Origin: Cynocephalus volans
Lineage: Eukaryota > Chordata > Mammalia > Dermoptera > Cynocephalidae
Assembly: GCF_027409185.1 (NCBI RefSeq)
Contig: NC_084465.1
Location: 34,637,864-34,701,863, forward strand
Reading direction: 5' to 3'
DNA length: 64,000 nucleotides
Under the pieces are notes generated by a model, which worked only from the letters and a program-made list of their open reading frames with translations, had not been told where the DNA came from and searched no databases. Position 1 is the stretch's first letter; each line of letters opens with the position of its first letter. Made by a program: the position numbers and the translations under genes. Positions 13,773 through 28,044 of this stretch are shown here, in pieces.

Positions 13773-16700
13773 CTTTTTTTCTTTTTTTATTGAAACATAA
13801 TTGTACATATCTGTGGGGTACAACATTGAATATCAATACCTGTGTGAAATATGTGATGCTCAAATCAGGATAATTACTATATTTATCATGACACAATATG
13901 ATCATTTTTTGTGGCCCTTTGCCAATTTCTCCCCTCATCCCCCATCCCCCTCTCCCACCTCTGGTGGCCTCAATTCCATTTTATCATTTTGAAAGTTCAA
14001 TGAATTATTGTGATTTTATCTTTCCTCCTTTCTTTCTTTTTATTTATTTGTTTATGTTTTTTACCTACCACTTATGAGTGAGGACATGCAGTATTCTCTT
14101 TCTGTGCCTGGCTTATTTCACTGAACATAATTTTCTCTAAGTGCGTCCATGTTGCTGCAAATGACAGAATTTCATTCTTTTTTATTGGCAGAGTAGTATT
14201 CCATTGTGTGTATATACCTCATTTTTCTTATCCAGTCATCTGATGATGGACATTTAATTTGGTTCCACCTTTTGGCTATTGTAAATAGAGCTGCAATAAA
14301 CATGGGAGTGCAGGTATCCCTTTGACATGATGATTTCCAATTGTTAGATTGTATGGCAGTTCTTTCTGTAGTTGTTTGAGAAACCTCCATACAGTGTTCT
14401 GTAATGGCTGCCGCACTAATTTACATTTCCAACATTAAACCAACAGTTTAGGAGGGTTCTTGTTTGTCTACATCCTCGTTAGCAGTTGTTATTTTCTGTC
14501 TTTTTGATTATGTCTAGTCTAACTGGCAGGAAATGACATCTCAAAGTGGTTGTGATTTGCATTTCCCTGATGATTAGCAACGTTGAGCATTTTCTTATAT
14601 TTTTGTTGGCCCTTAGTATATCTTCCTTCAAGAAATGTCTGTTTAGCTCCTTTGCCCATTTTTAAATTATATTACTTGTTTTACTGTTTAGTTTTTTGAG
14701 TTTCTTGTATATTCTCAATATTAATCCTTGTCAAATGCATAGCTTGAAAATATTTTTTCCCATTCTATAAGTTGTATTTTTTCTCTATTAATTGTTTCTT
14801 TTGCAATGAAAACGATTTTTAGTTTGATATAATCCCATTTGGGTTTTTTTTGTTGTTGTTGTTGCCTGTGCTTTTGGGGTCTTATTCATAAAGTCTTCAG
14901 CCAGTCCTAATTCCTGAAGTGTTTCCCCTATGTTTTCTTTTAGGAATTTTATAGTTTTAGATCTTATATTTAAGTCTGCAATCAATTTTGAGTTCATTTT
15001 GGTATATGGTGAGCAGTACAGGCCTAGTTTCATTCTTCTACATATGGATGTCTTGTTTTCCCAGCACTGTTTATTGAAGAGGCAGTCTTTTACCCAATGT
15101 ATATTCTTGTTACTTTGTCAAAAATAAGTTAGCTGTAAGTATGTGGGTTGATGTTTTTGTAGTATATTGCTTTCATTGTGTTGAAATATTTTCTTTCTAT
15201 ACCTAATTTGCTGAGTCTGTATCATGAAAGGATGTCGAATTTTGTCTAAAGCTTTTTCTGTGTCTATTGAGTTAATCATCTGGTTTGTATCACACATTTA
15301 TTGACCTGCATATGTTGAATCATCCTTGTATCCCTGTGATGAATCTCATTGATCATGGTGTATAACTTTTCTGTTGCTTTATTCTGATTGCTATTTTTTT
15401 TTTTTTTTTTTTTTTTTTGTCGTTTTTTCGTGACCGGCACTCAGCCAGTGAGTGCACCGGTCAGTCCTATATAGGATCCGAACCCGCGGCGGGAGGGTCG
15501 CCGCGCTCCCAGCGCAGCACTCTACCAGGTGCGCCACGGGCTCGGCCCATTCTGATTGCTATTTTGTTGAGGATGTTTGAATCTATATTCATGAGAGATA
15601 TTGGCTGGTAGTTTTCTATTTTTTTTATTGGTTATGAATATTCATGCTTTACAAAGCTGACCATTACCACTTGTGTCCAAGATATGATGGCCAGATCAAT
15701 ACTAGCAGCATGACCATTAGTAGTTTTCTCTTTTTTGCATATTAGTATGGTTTGGGTATCAGGGTGATGTTGGCCTTATAGAATGAGTTTGGGAGAATGG
15801 CCTCTATTTCAATTTTTTTGAATAGTTCGAAGAAAATTGGCATTAATTCCTCTTTAAAAGTTACATAAAATTTAGCAGTAAAGCCATTCAGTCCTGGGCT
15901 TTTCTTTGTTGGAAGACTGCTGATTACTGCTTCAATGTCATTGCTTGTTATGGGTCTGTTCAGGTTTTCTATTTCTTCTTGATTCAGTCTTGGGAGTTTG
16001 TTGTGTCCAGAAATTTACCTATTTCCTCCAGGTTGTCAAATTTATTGTTGTTTACTTGGTTATAATAGCCTCTAAGGACTTTTTGTATTTCAGTTGTAAT
16101 GTCTCCTTTTTCATTTCTGATTTTTGTTATTTAGGTCTTCTCTGTTCTTTTTTTTTTTATCAACCTAGCTAATGGTTTGTCTATTTTGTTTATCTTCTCA
16201 AACCACTAACCTTTTGTGTCATTAATCTTTTGTATATTTTTGGGGGGTCTCTCTTTCATTCAGTTCTGCTCTGATCTTAAGTATATCTTTCCATCTACTA
16301 ATTTTGGGATTGGATTCCTCTTGTTTTTCCAATGCTTTGAGGTGTAGTGTTAGGTTGTTTATTTAAAATCTTTTTATTCTTTTGATGTAACCATTTATTG
16401 CAATAAATTTCCTTCTTAGTACTGCTTGTGCTGTATCACACAGGTTTTGGTATGATGTGTCCTTATTTTCATTAATTTCAAGAATTCATTTTTATTTCCT
16501 GTTTAATTTCTTCTTGGAACCATAGGGCATTCAGGAGCATGTTACTCAATTTCCATGTATTTGTATAGTTTCCAGAGTTTCACTTGTTATTTATTTCTAG
16601 TTTTAATCCATTGTAGTCTGAAAAGATACTTAAAATGATTTCGACTTTTTAAAATTTTTTGAGACTTGATTCGTGACCTAACATGTGGTCTATCCTGGAG

Positions 16701-18757
16701 AATGTTTCATGTGCTAGAGAGAAGAATATATATTTAATAGTTGTTGGATGAAACATTCTGTAGATATCTGCCAAATCCAATTGGTCTAAAGCCTACTTTA
16801 AATCCTGTGTTTCTCTGTTGATTTGGTACCGGGATGATCTGTCCAATACTAAGAGCGGGGAGTTCAGGGCCCTGGTTATTATTGGACTGGTTTCTATCTC
16901 TTTCTTTAGGTCTAATAGTGCTGGCTTTATATATCAGGGTGCTCCAGTGTTGGGTGCATATATATTTATGATTGTTACACGGTGGATAATCCCTTAATCA
17001 TTATATATGGCCTTCCTTGTCTCTTTTTATGGTTTTTAGTTTAAAGTCTATTTTGTCTGATATAAGAATAGCTACTCTTGCTCATTTTTGGTTTCCATTT
17101 ATGTGGTATATCTCTTTTTATCCCTTCACTATTAGTCCGTGTGTGTCTTTACAAGTGAGATGAATCTCTTGAAGACAGCATATATTTGGGTCTAGCTTTT
17201 TAATCCAATCAGTCAGTCTCTGTCTTTTGAGTGTGGAGTTTAGTCCATTTACATTTAGGATTGCTATTGAAAGGTATTGTCTTACTCTTGGCATTTTATC
17301 AGTTTTCACTTGGATGCTTTAAATATTTTGTTCTGTTCTTCCACTTTTATTGTTTGTCTTACATGTTTGTTAGTTTTTTGAGGTGGTAAGCTTTAGTTTC
17401 TTTCTCTGTCTTCTTTTCATTTTTGTTCTACCAGTGGGCTTTGTTCATTTTTGTGTATTCATGGAAGTGATTATCATTTTTCAGATTCTAGATGCAGGAC
17501 TCCCTTGAGGACTTCTTGCAGGGTTGGTCTTGTGGTGGTGAACTCCTGAAGTTTTTGTTTGGGAAATATGCTATTTCTTCCTCATTTCTGAAGGATAGTC
17601 TTGCTAGGTATAGTATTCCTGGCTGGCAATTTTTCTGTTTTAGTATTTTGAATATATCATCTTATTTTCTTCTCACCTGTAGAGTTTCTGTTGAGAAGGC
17701 TGCTGTTATTCTGATGGGGGCTCACTTATAGGTGACTTGGTGTTTTTTTTCTTGCTGCTTTTAGTATTCTCTGTCTTTGAGCTTTGCCAGTTTGACTATA
17801 ATGTGTCTCAGAGAGGATCTTTTTGAATTGAATCTGTTTGAGGATCTTTGAGCCTCCTGGATCTGAATGTCTGTTTCTCTCCCTATACCTGGGAAGTTTT
17901 CCATTATTTTTCAATTGACTAGGTTTTCAATGCCTTCTCCTTTTTCCTCCCATCCTAGAACACCCATGATTCAGATGTTTGTACACTTAAGGTTTCTGCT
18001 AGCTCTCTTAGATTTTCTTCTTCTTCTTTTTTTTTTTTTGGTCCACTGGTGTTATTTCAAAAAGACCATGTTTGAGATCAGAAATTCTTTCTTCTGCTTG
18101 CTCTAAACTGCTGCTTAAGCTCTCTGTTGTGTTTGTTATTTCATTCAATGACTCCTTCAGTTACAGGAGTTCTTCTACATTCTTTTTGAAGGTATTAATC
18201 TCTTTGTAAATTTCCTCCTTTATATCTTGTATATTTTTTCTCATTTCATTATGCTGTCTGAGTCTTCTCATATTTCATTGTTTCCTTAAGGTTGTTTCTC
18301 AGAATTTCTTTTCAGTCATTTTAAGGGTTTTCTGCTCTATGTGGTCTGTTACTTGGGAATTACTGTATTCCTTTGGTGGTGTTATATTTTCTTATTTTTT
18401 CATATTTCTAGTATCGCTATAGTGATGTCTGTTCATCTGGTAGAGGGGTTGTTTCTTGTATCACTCGGGAGTGGATTTTGAGGAGACAGACTTCCTCCTC
18501 TTTTTCTAGGTTCCACTGGTGACTCCTTGTATCAATGCATTCAAGTGGGTGATGGGCCACATGAATGGTGGCCATGACTGCTACTGTGTTGGCAAGCTGC
18601 CCTTGTGGCAGCAGTGGCTGTGGCACTGACTGCAGTGGACCTCCTCTGTGGAAGTGGTGTTTGCAGCATTCTCCTGCTTTCTGTCAGGCGAGTGAGGGTG
18701 CCTGTAACTCCTACCTAGGTCCCTGCAGATGCTCCTGCTTTCTGTCAGGCTAGGGAA
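13773..18757 (-). mobile_element. LINE-1, about 5 kb, decayed, minus strand
   Basis: The L1 reads right to left. An A-rich tail (T-rich on plus, 13773-13788) and a 3' UTR motif (acataattgtacatatctgt) lie at the left. ORF2 remnants span about 17309 to 14172: LNVNGLNSTLKRQRLTDWIK is the endonuclease start, and the C-terminus has NQIKCPSSDDWIRKM and YTMEYYSA-like residues. ORF1-like sequence (SETHYSQTGKAQRQRILKAA) lies near 17730-17830, and 5' sequence runs to 18757. Stops and frameshifts break all frames, so it is inactive. It is flanked by a 12-bp duplication, actccaacatat, at 13761-13772 and 18758-18769. A SINE is inserted at 15395-15548. Confidence 0.9.
15395..15548 (-). mobile_element. tRNA-derived SINE (colugo t-SINE/CYN-like) inside L1
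   Basis: On the minus strand it starts GGGCCGAGCCCGTGGCGCAC. It has Pol III A and B boxes (B box GGTTCGGATCC, complement of 15474-15484), a partial second tRNA-like unit and a long A tail (T run on plus, 15395-15418). It is flanked by attctgattgctat at 15381-15394 and 15549-15562. Confidence 0.9.
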
Positions 18758-18769
18758 ACTCCAACATAT
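18758..18769. repeat. L1 target-site duplication, right copy
   Basis: actccaacatat, identical to 13761-13772. Joining the flanks restores a continuous MaLR LTR. Confidence 0.85.
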
Positions 18770-18797
18770 ATTTTTGAGAGGATGCAATCCATAATAC
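18770..18797 (-). mobile_element. MaLR LTR, remaining 5' end after L1 insertion
   Basis: The sequence 'gaggatgcaatccataata' continues the LTR interrupted at 13772; its reverse complement resembles the LTR start (TATTATGGATTG). Confidence 0.6.
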
Positions 18798-18839
18798 CAA
18801 TGAGTAAAGATAATATATGAGGATAGAATGGAAGTAGTT

Positions 18840-19010
18840 AGAAAGAGCACAGGTCTCAGTCCAATCCTGTCCTCCCTATCAACTTGATGTGTTACTTTAA
18901 CAGGATTTTCCTTCTGTGACTTTCATTTTCCTCACTAATAAAAGAAAGAGTTGAGCCTAATGATCTCTAACACATTTCTAGTTCTAGCATTCTAATGTCC
19001 CTTCACTTTT
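18840..19010 (+). mobile_element. MIR-like SINE, diverged
   Basis: 'tgtgttactttaacaggatt', 'cattttcctcactaataaaa' and 'gatctctaacacatttctag' resemble MIR. Confidence 0.5.
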
Positions 19011-19794
19011 GAGCAGTTACAATGAAAAATAAATTTTATTAAGGATGTTTAAGCACCCATTTACTTATGGAGAGAAGAGCTGCCACAATGGAGGAGGTGA
19101 AATTTCATAGGTTTCAGAATGCTTTAAGAATAATTGTGACGATTTCTAGAGGCGTTCACTAGGGCAGACTCCCCGCAGGAGACTCCAGACAGAAGTAGAG
19201 AGGTTCGCATTTGGAGAATAGGGTTTTTGGGTGGTCTATTGATTACATATAGAGGCAGAGTAGGGGGATGAGACTAGAAAATCATGTTGGGACGTGCTGG
19301 TGTATGTGTTTCTACTAAATTTAGCAGGCTCAACATTACAACTACTGAAGACTTTTCAGCAGAGATAATATAGGTGTTGTGCATAGATAGCATAGAATGT
19401 GCAGGCAATTGGAGGGGTGACTAGTCTAGGTTATATCAAAACAGTCTTGGTTAGTGGCAATGAGGATACAGCACTGAGATTATAAAAGTAGACTTTAAGA
19501 TTTTGGAATCTGATTAGCTTTTATCTGGACTCATTTGGGGGACTCGGAAAAAATCCCACTTTATACCAGTCATAAAGGCTTGTGCCAAAATGTTATTTAG
19601 TAAATTACTCAGTATAATAAAGTGCTAAATGTGCATCATGAACTCAGAGAGAAATCAGAAGTCAGAGTTAGAAAAGGGATACCACATCTAAAGGCAGTAT
19701 ATAACCACAAAGAGGAAATCTAGGTATGGCCAGAAGCCAAGGAGTTGGAGAACAGACTGGGAGGCAACATACAAGTTGAGTTGAATAGGCAAGA

Positions 19795-19930
19795 ATGCTG
19801 TGGCCTTTCCACAATCATGTAAATATGGTTAATGCTACCGAACTGTACACTAAAAATGGTTAAGAGGGTAAATTTTATATTAGGTGTTTTTCACCACAAT
19901 TTAAAAAATTTCAGAGTATATTTTTAAAGA
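19795..19930 (+). mobile_element. Old L1 3' end
   Basis: 'ctgtacactaaaaatggtta ... gggtaaattttatatt ... accacaattt' followed by an A-rich end. Confidence 0.55.
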
Positions 19931-20919
19931 AAAGAAAGAAACATGAAAAATGTTGTGGCCTTTCTAATTTGGAATTGGCCATGTGGCTCAGTGGCAGGCC
20001 TCAGATTTGATAGGGAGCCAGGCCAGATGGCTTTGGTGAGAGACAAAGTGTGGGAAAGAAACAAGAAATATCAGTGATGACCCAAGGTTTAACCTACGCA
20101 TCCAGGAGAATGGGGATAGGATGGGGCAGGACTCGGTCCTATTCACCTACTCATGGGAGTAGAGAGGTCAAGAGGGGTTATTGATTTGGGCATGAAAATT
20201 TTGAGAGAAAATGATTTGAGTTTTTGTATTTTGTGAACTATTCTAGAAAAGATAACCAGAAATTGAGGATGCAGGTAATGAGTGATACGTCCCAAGCTGA
20301 AAATTAGTAACAGGCAAAGTTAATACATTCATCAAGGAAAAGAATAAAACAATTAAAGGAACTAAGCTTTGGTATGTCTATCTTTATGACAGAGAGAGAA
20401 AATGAACCCTGAAAGGAGACCACAAGTTATTGAGAGAGGTCAGAGAATAACCCTGTTGCATCATGGAATTCAAAAAGGGAGTTTCAAGAAAGAGTTGTTG
20501 TCCAACAGTGTAAGAAAGTTTAGGAAAAAAGAATGTGGATTGAAAATAGCCCATTAGTTTCGGTAGTCAGCAGGTCACCGAGAAAGAAGCTTCAGTAGAG
20601 AAGACCAAATGCAAAGATAAGGAATGGGTGGGATGTCCAGGGACTGCATGCACAGAGGACCAGCTGCAGTTTCTCTGAAGGGAAGCAGAGAGACAGGGAG
20701 AACATTACCTTAGGTAGATTGCCAGGCACGAGAAAGGGTATTGTTGTTTTATCCGTTCTAAGCATGTTTATTGGCCAAAGAAATTGTTTACTGGAAAGGT
20801 TTGAAATTGACAATATTACTAGTAATGGAGGGTAACTGTGGAGCCAGTTCCAGAAAAGGTCGAAAAAGGGGGTGTTCGAGAATATATGCGGAAAGTAAGA
20901 TTTGGCAAAGAAGAGGCAT

Positions 20920-21140
20920 TTTGAAACAGCATCCTAACTGGTCTCCCTACCTTCAGCTCTACTCTGCTCCTGTCCGTTCTGCAGTGGGTGCTTTGGAGTG
21001 CTCTAACATATAACTCTTTTCATGCTATTCTTTGCTTAACATCCTTCAGGGATTCTCTGTCACTTTCCAAACAGAATCCAGACTCCTTATCATGTGCACA
21101 TTTCTAACATCAAGACCCAGGTGAACTTTCTTTCTTATGT
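20920..21140 (+). mobile_element. LINE L2 fragment
   Basis: 'actggtctccctaccttcag' and 'cagaatccagactccttat' are L2 blocks; the L2 end is at 21400-21545. Confidence 0.55.
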
Positions 21141-21179
21141 ATTTGCCTTCCTTCTTCCTTCAGTGCCGCTTAGACACAA

Positions 21180-21188
21180 AGACACAAA

Positions 21189-21251
<63 letters not shown>
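21180..21251. repeat. Microsatellite (CA)n
   Basis: About 60 bp of CA with one interruption (caaacac), preceded by three 'gacacaaa' units. Confidence 0.95.
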
Positions 21252-21255
<4 letters not shown>

Positions 21256-21399
21256 TAATAAATACTTTGAATTGTCCAGTTGTATCAAGCTATGTAATTT
21301 CTTTTTTGCATGTGTGGGTTTTTCTACTTGTAATATTTTTTTCTTTCTCTACCCTCCCTAGCTCCTTCTCACCTTTCAAAAAGGAGTCATGTCATTATC

Positions 21400-21545
21400 A
21401 GTTTTCTAGCACTGTTAATTTACTTGTCTGTTGCACAGTGGCTTTTATTTCTATACCTCTAGTATCTCATAAAGAGCCTGGCACATACAAATTGCTCAAT
21501 AAATATTTACTAAATGAATGAAAAAATGAAAGAAAGAATGAATGA
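21400..21545 (+). mobile_element. LINE L2 3' end
   Basis: 'gagcctggcacatacaaatt' then 'aataaatatttactaaatga' is the L2 terminus. Confidence 0.7.
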
Positions 21546-24500
21546 AAAGGATCAGGAGAAGAAAGGGTAAACATGAAGTGAGTTTTATGTTGTTGTTGTT
21601 GTTTTTCATTTAAAGAGGAGGCTTCTCAGTGAGATAATTACAAAATTTTTATTTAAAGAAAGGGAGGCCATTTTCCAAGAGTGAGAACACACTTAGACAT
21701 TTTTGGTGGATTTTTAGGAAGCAAAATTATCACCACTAATGTATCAGTAGTTACTAGATCACCTTGCCTCCACTACCTTTCTGGTGGGCATTCCTCAGGC
21801 CACTGTTGTGATCATAAAGCTATGGGCACTGGTTTCACCACCTCTGCCACCGCAGACCTAGGAGCTCTTACTCACAGCACTGTTTGAAAAGGAGGAACCA
21901 CCTCACCTTTGCACCAGCAGGACACCCACCAAAGTTCTGGCTTCCCCCATGGCTGCCCTCAGAGTGCAACTGACACTGCCCGTAAGTAGCATGGGATAGA
22001 CTCCAACCAACAAAAGATGGAGAGGAGGCTATCAGGAGATAAATTTCCTGTCCTTCCTGCCCCTTTCCTCCAGTGCCAGTTCTGAGAGGCAGTAGTTGAA
22101 GACAGCCCCTCTGGTTTATTCTCTCTCCTTCACCTTTTTTCTTCCCCACTCTTGTATCCGTGTGATTGCATTCTCCAGTGAAGTGTTAGCATGTAAGTGA
22201 TTGCCTCAGGCTCTGTTTCTAGAAAACCTGGGCTACAAAAGTAATTTTTAAGAAATTTTCAAATGTTAAATATATTATTTACTGTTAGAAATGAATTTGA
22301 TATGTTTAATGAGAACATTCACTTATTGGCCTTGGGCTGTATTTGGATCTTGGAGAGAGTAGATGTCACATATAATAGTCTCTGAAAGAGAAGGAAGAGT
22401 CAAGAAGACATGGAAAATGAATAGTCAAGCAACAGTAAAAAAAAAAATAGTAGTTCTCATTGTGGAGCCATCAACAGGAGATAATCAGAAACACATGGCC
22501 ATGGTGAGTATAAATGTATTCCCCAAAGAGCAAAGTTTCCATTAAAGGAGCACATTCTAAGGAGATTTTCCTCCATTGTGCCTGCTTATAATTTAATGTG
22601 CTTCCTGTGTTATGAAATGTTAAAGTGTTAATTCCATGAAAATAGATAAATCTACTGAGTGACCTACTTCAGTGAAGACAACACAACTATGTTTATATAC
22701 TAAATCAAAATAATTTTAAGACTTGGCAGATTATCAGACAACATTCAAACAACTAAAGTTGGGAGAAAACCCAGAAGAAATGACAAAAGTACATCTGCTT
22801 AGCAAGGCCCTTTGGAACATTCAAATGGAAAAATGAATTAAAATTTGGCCAGAAAGAGGGAGAGTACTTCCTCACTATGGAAAGTTGGCATATACTATAC
22901 CATGATCTCAATCAGTACTGAAAACAGCTTTAGACATGAACCAGATCCCAATTGTAAAGGTGTATAGACAAAGTTACCCACCTTTAAATATTTGCTACTA
23001 CAGAACTCTCTGTTACTTGGCTGATAAAACACAGGTCTTTTGGAAACAACTGCAACCAAAAAGACTGGGAAATACTTACCGCTTACTCATCAATGAACGA
23101 AAACTCTGATTTGATAAATACTCAGTGAGTATACTTTGGTTTCTGAATGTTTATCCTTGCAGACACTATGACATTCCCTGAAACAGTTCTTTTAACAATT
23201 GGAGTCTTTAAGGTTTTTTCATTTTAGGTTTATAAATTCAGAATCAATTTACACTTTCTGATGGGCAGTTAGTTTAATATTTAAATTCACTGGTTGTTAA
23301 TTATTTTTAGTGGGTTTTAGCATGTATTTACTTCTGAATATCGAACAGAAATCACTAATTTTTTTCCAGAGATCTGCACATACACATACATACAATTTTT
23401 TGCATAAAGTTTGGGGGGTTTATAATCATTTTATAGATCCAAATAGACTCTGGAATCCATGAACCATAGTTCAAAACCAGCTGTTTTAAGTAACTTTAAA
23501 GAACACTTATAGCAAAGATGAATGGATTCAACTAAGGGAAAGCTCTAATAACACAAATATTTTCGTTTGCCAATAAAAGTATAAAAAATCCAAAATTTTT
23601 AGATAGAAAAAATGCTACTTCTATAAAATACCTAAAAGCTAATCTAAGTCTTTATGAAACCTACATAGCATCTCATCTCATTAATTTTTTTTTTTTTAAT
23701 GAACTCCTTAAGTAACTGTTTTTGAGAATGGGCTATACTGTATGTTGAAGTAAATTTCTTACTTCAATTTATCTATCTGAAAGAATATGTAATCATTTAA
23801 AACTGGATTATTATTAGATTCCTTTTTGGAACATATATTACAAGTAGAATTAATTGTATCCGGTTTTAGCTAATGTCTACATGATACTTTCTTCCTAGCT
23901 TTCTTCCCATCTCAAATAAAAATTGGCTCTAAACCAGTGGCTGCCACAGATTAAAAATGGAGGTACATAGCTAATGTTTGGGATTCAGTTTTCATATTCA
24001 GCTTTCCAGACTATAATTGTGAATTTAGAATCTTGCTTATGGTTAAAATATTTAAGACTATGCATCATTTGGTAACTAAAATCATCATGTGTCTGGCATT
24101 TTTGGTGAAGAAAATTACAGAGTAAATATTTTACACTGGCAGCCAATAAGTTTCTGATGGTTTATAAGTAACAGGAGATTGAAAGTTGAAATGGAACTTT
24201 CTATGACAGTTGACAAACAACAGTTAATACATGCCTAACTACCAACAAAGCAGGAATCGCATACAGGCAAGTAGAGGAGTAAGAAAAGCTGTAAGTTAAT
24301 GAATAAAATCTTTTTGTCCAACGTTCTAAGTAAAAGTTGTAGGCACTTAAAAGCAATACTATCTCAACTATTTTTAAAGAAATTGTATTTATCAATATTA
24401 AAAACTAACAAGTGACTGCACAAGTCATAATTTACCTCCATCATAAATTCGATGTATTGAAAGAAAGAAAAAATGCAAATAAAAATTAATGCTAATATGA

Positions 24501-24884
24501 GTGAACAAAAAATACATATATTTTAATTACTTTATAGCATCTAAAAATTGACTCACACTTTCAGTTGAAGTTTCTTCTAAAAGTGTTTCCAGTCATACTA
24601 TCTGCTATTCTTTGCTGAAAGATATTTCTCGGCCAAGATGTATCTTAACATTATTGATAACAAATGAAGTCACTTATTTAAAAGTTTTCAAAGTTTCTTT
24701 GTTTTAATCTAATATTATTTTTATTTCGATAAGTTCTTATAGTTGTGGTGTCAACAATTATTATGAGAGCTTTGATTTTACTTTTGTTTAGAGCATCAGT
24801 CTTACAGTAGGATCCTAGCAGATGGATTTCTACCTTTCTGTGACAGCACCTTATCATAATGCTGGCCACGTGGCCTACCTAAAC

Positions 24885-24985
24885 ATCTTTCAGTGTCAGT
24901 CATCTTATCCATGAAGTAATGACAATCATACCTACTATACTTATCTCACAGTGTTATGATTCTGAAATGAAATAAATAAAAGAGT
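24885..24985 (+). mobile_element. MIR fragment
   Basis: 'gtcatcttatccatgaagta' and 'cctactatacttatctcaca' are the central MIR segment. Confidence 0.55.
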
Positions 24986-25963
24986 TTTTTAAACAAGATG
25001 GTGGTGGCACTGGAGGTGTTGGTAATAATGGTAGCCGTAGTGCTGGTTTTTAAAAGAAAATTCTCTGAACAATAACAAGAATTATAAGATCTACCTAAAT
25101 CTATTGTAGATAAAAGATACTACTCATAAATTCGCAAATTATCTTACTATGGTACTACTTGCTGTAGCATAGAATTCAGTGACTTTGTCACCATGATTTT
25201 TTTGTCTGTAGTTTTTTTTTCCTTTTTCTTTTTCTTTCTTACAGTACGGTTTTAAAGGTCATCATTTTACCAACAGGCATAAACAGAGTGGTATATTAAA
25301 ATAGAAATTCAGTGTGTTTTTTGTATTTTGTGTTTTTTTTCAACACTTGACAAGATTAGTGAAGTTAACCTGAATAGGATCAGTATGGAATAGTCTCTAT
25401 TTCCTTAATTCTATAAACAATAAAACACAGTGTGTCAATTGTTTTGAAGAAACGTATTACACTATTCTTTTAAGTGCTTCAGAAATAAATATTTGCTTTA
25501 GAAATATGATCGCCAATAAATAATCAACTCAGTTTTAAAATGGAATTTTGGAGTATCATTGGATCTGGAATGGTCTAAGCACTCATACTGACTGCCTTGA
25601 GGAAAAGGACACAATGTTTATCAAATTTTTGAATCTTGGATGTTTCTGAACAGTAAATCCTCAAATCGTTTAGATTCCTAATATTTAAAAAAAAAAATCA
25701 CATCAGTCCCCATTCCTCCAAACTGTCTATTTAATTCTGCTGAAATGAAGTGAAATGCTAACAGATAAAATAATGGCCAAAACTTTCCAGAAGTAAATAT
25801 AAGAGGTTGCAGCTTATGTAATGTGTTTCCCTGTCATCAGGTCACTCTGGGCTGTTTATACTCTGGATCCCTTTCAGACCTCATGAAAGTTAATTTTAGT
25901 TTTACAGAAACGACAGAGAGAGGCATATTGCTGTCTTTGCAGAAATGGTTTCAGTTAAGCTTA

Positions 25964-26458
<495 letters not shown>

Positions 26459-26933
26459 CTGGGTTAAAAAAAAGACATCAAAATAATAATAGATGTAACG
26501 CATAACCTGAGAGTACCCCAGGCTGCCAAACTGTTGCTTCCGGCAATACCTTATTTTCACAACATCCTTAAACTCACAGAAAAGGAGTCCCGACTCTGCC
26601 TCAGCGTATAGGAAAAGGGAAAGCAGCAGCAGAGTAAACCTGGAGTCTGCAGAGCGCAGTGGGTAGAGCCGAGAGCGCCTGCTGCACAGCTGGGCGCGGG
26701 CCAGGTGGCCTTAGCGGTGCCTCATTTTTCGCCCGATTTTAAAGCAGTCCTGCTTTCGGCCTTTTATGCTTCTGAACTGCTTCCCTTCGTTCAGTGTTAA
26801 ATGGCCACTTTGCTGTAAGCATTCACGGCTTTTAACATAAAAGGGGAACAAGCGGTTTGAATGGACATGATATGTCAGGGTTTTGCTTGTATTTGTTTCA
26901 TTCCGTTTCAAGTTCAAAGTTCTGTGTACTTAC

Positions 26934-27240
26934 TCAGTTTTTATCCTTGCAGCCAGAAAAAAAAGTTTCCATGATCCCCTAATGGGCTGCCGATCAAAAC
27001 CACTCAGAAGAAAACACGCAGCCGTGTGACTCCAGTTCACCTCACACACACGGACACGCACGCACGCGCCTGCTGCACACCCGGCCGGGAGCCCGGGGAC
27101 CTCGGCCACCCAGCCGGGCCCAGCGGGGCGGAGCCAAAGCGCGGGGCTCCTCCGGCCCTCGGGGGCAGCACGAGCCACGCCGTCAGCTCTGGATCGGAAA
27201 CGGGGGGCTTCCACACACGGCAAACAGCCGTGCTCATTTC
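26934..27240 (-). other. CPED1: Probable non-coding CPED1 exon 1
   Basis: A consensus donor, CTGA|GTAAGTAC, lies at 26932-26933 just downstream of the CpG-rich region, with the exon 2 acceptor 475 bp further on. The upper boundary (transcription start) is a guess within the CpG-rich block. Confidence 0.5.
27030..27240. promoter_or_regulatory. CPED1: CpG-rich CPED1 promoter
   Basis: About 200 bp of dense CpG in an otherwise AT-rich area, with a GC box (GGGGCGGA, 27125-27132) and no TATA box. It lies just upstream of the exon 1 donor, and the long GC-rich open frames here on both strands are a composition effect. Confidence 0.65.
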
Positions 27241-28044
27241 CCCTGAAGTGGGGCTGCCGACCAGACAGGCAGAATTTAGAAACATAGTTGATATCTGGTC
27301 CCCTGGGGAGTTTCTTTTTCCTAACACAGCATTGGAAAAACAAGTAGCCCTTAGTCAATTGATGGCAAAGGTCGAGGGTGATTCTAAAGCAGACTCCAGA
27401 AGTGAATGGAGGGGTTCTTCACTCGAGGGAATTGGGGTTTACTCTTAGGAGGATAAGAGGGTGAAAGCACCGTCTGGACCTCAGATCAGGAAACCCTGCT
27501 GTACGCACCATGATAACTCGAAGTCGTCTCTCTGCTTTAGGACCGAACTCAAATCACAGTTATTATTACTCCATTCCTGGACTCATGGCTGTGTCTTCCA
27601 AAGGCTATTCGCCTGACACTTTGCTCTTAAAGTAAGTAGATTGTTGCAGGTGATGGGGAAAACTTTTGTCCAGCAGAAAGGGGCAGACAGCGGGCTTTGT
27701 CCAGAATTCAGCTCAACTTAATTCTATACGGATGGTCACAAGGACACTGCTAGTAGTGCAATTCTGCAAACTCCGTCCACTTTTGCTGGGTCAGCCGAGG
27801 GAGCGTTAAGGAGAAAGGAAATCCGTCTTGCGCATGTTGCTCTCTCTCCCAGTCCTTGCTTTGCGAAGTCTGGGTACCAAGGACTGGCTTAGACTCATAG
27901 CAGACATTCTTCAAAGGCTACAACCTAACTTGTTTCTAAGTCAAAGTCGTTCTTGTGGACCGAGATTCTCCAGCGAGGCCACACCCCTAGAGTGAGCCCA
28001 TCCCATAGCCCGCTACTGTCAGTAGCTTACATTTTGTGAGACGG

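Noticed and set aside
14172..17309. Possible functional L1 ORF2
   Set aside because: Only short pieces stay open; stops, frameshifts, a SINE insertion and a length shorter than intact ORF2 show a dead copy.
26930..27448. Open frames of 142, 140 and 96 codons on both strands
   Set aside because: They lie in the CpG-rich CPED1 promoter, where stop codons are rare. They lack homology and cross the exon 1 donor.
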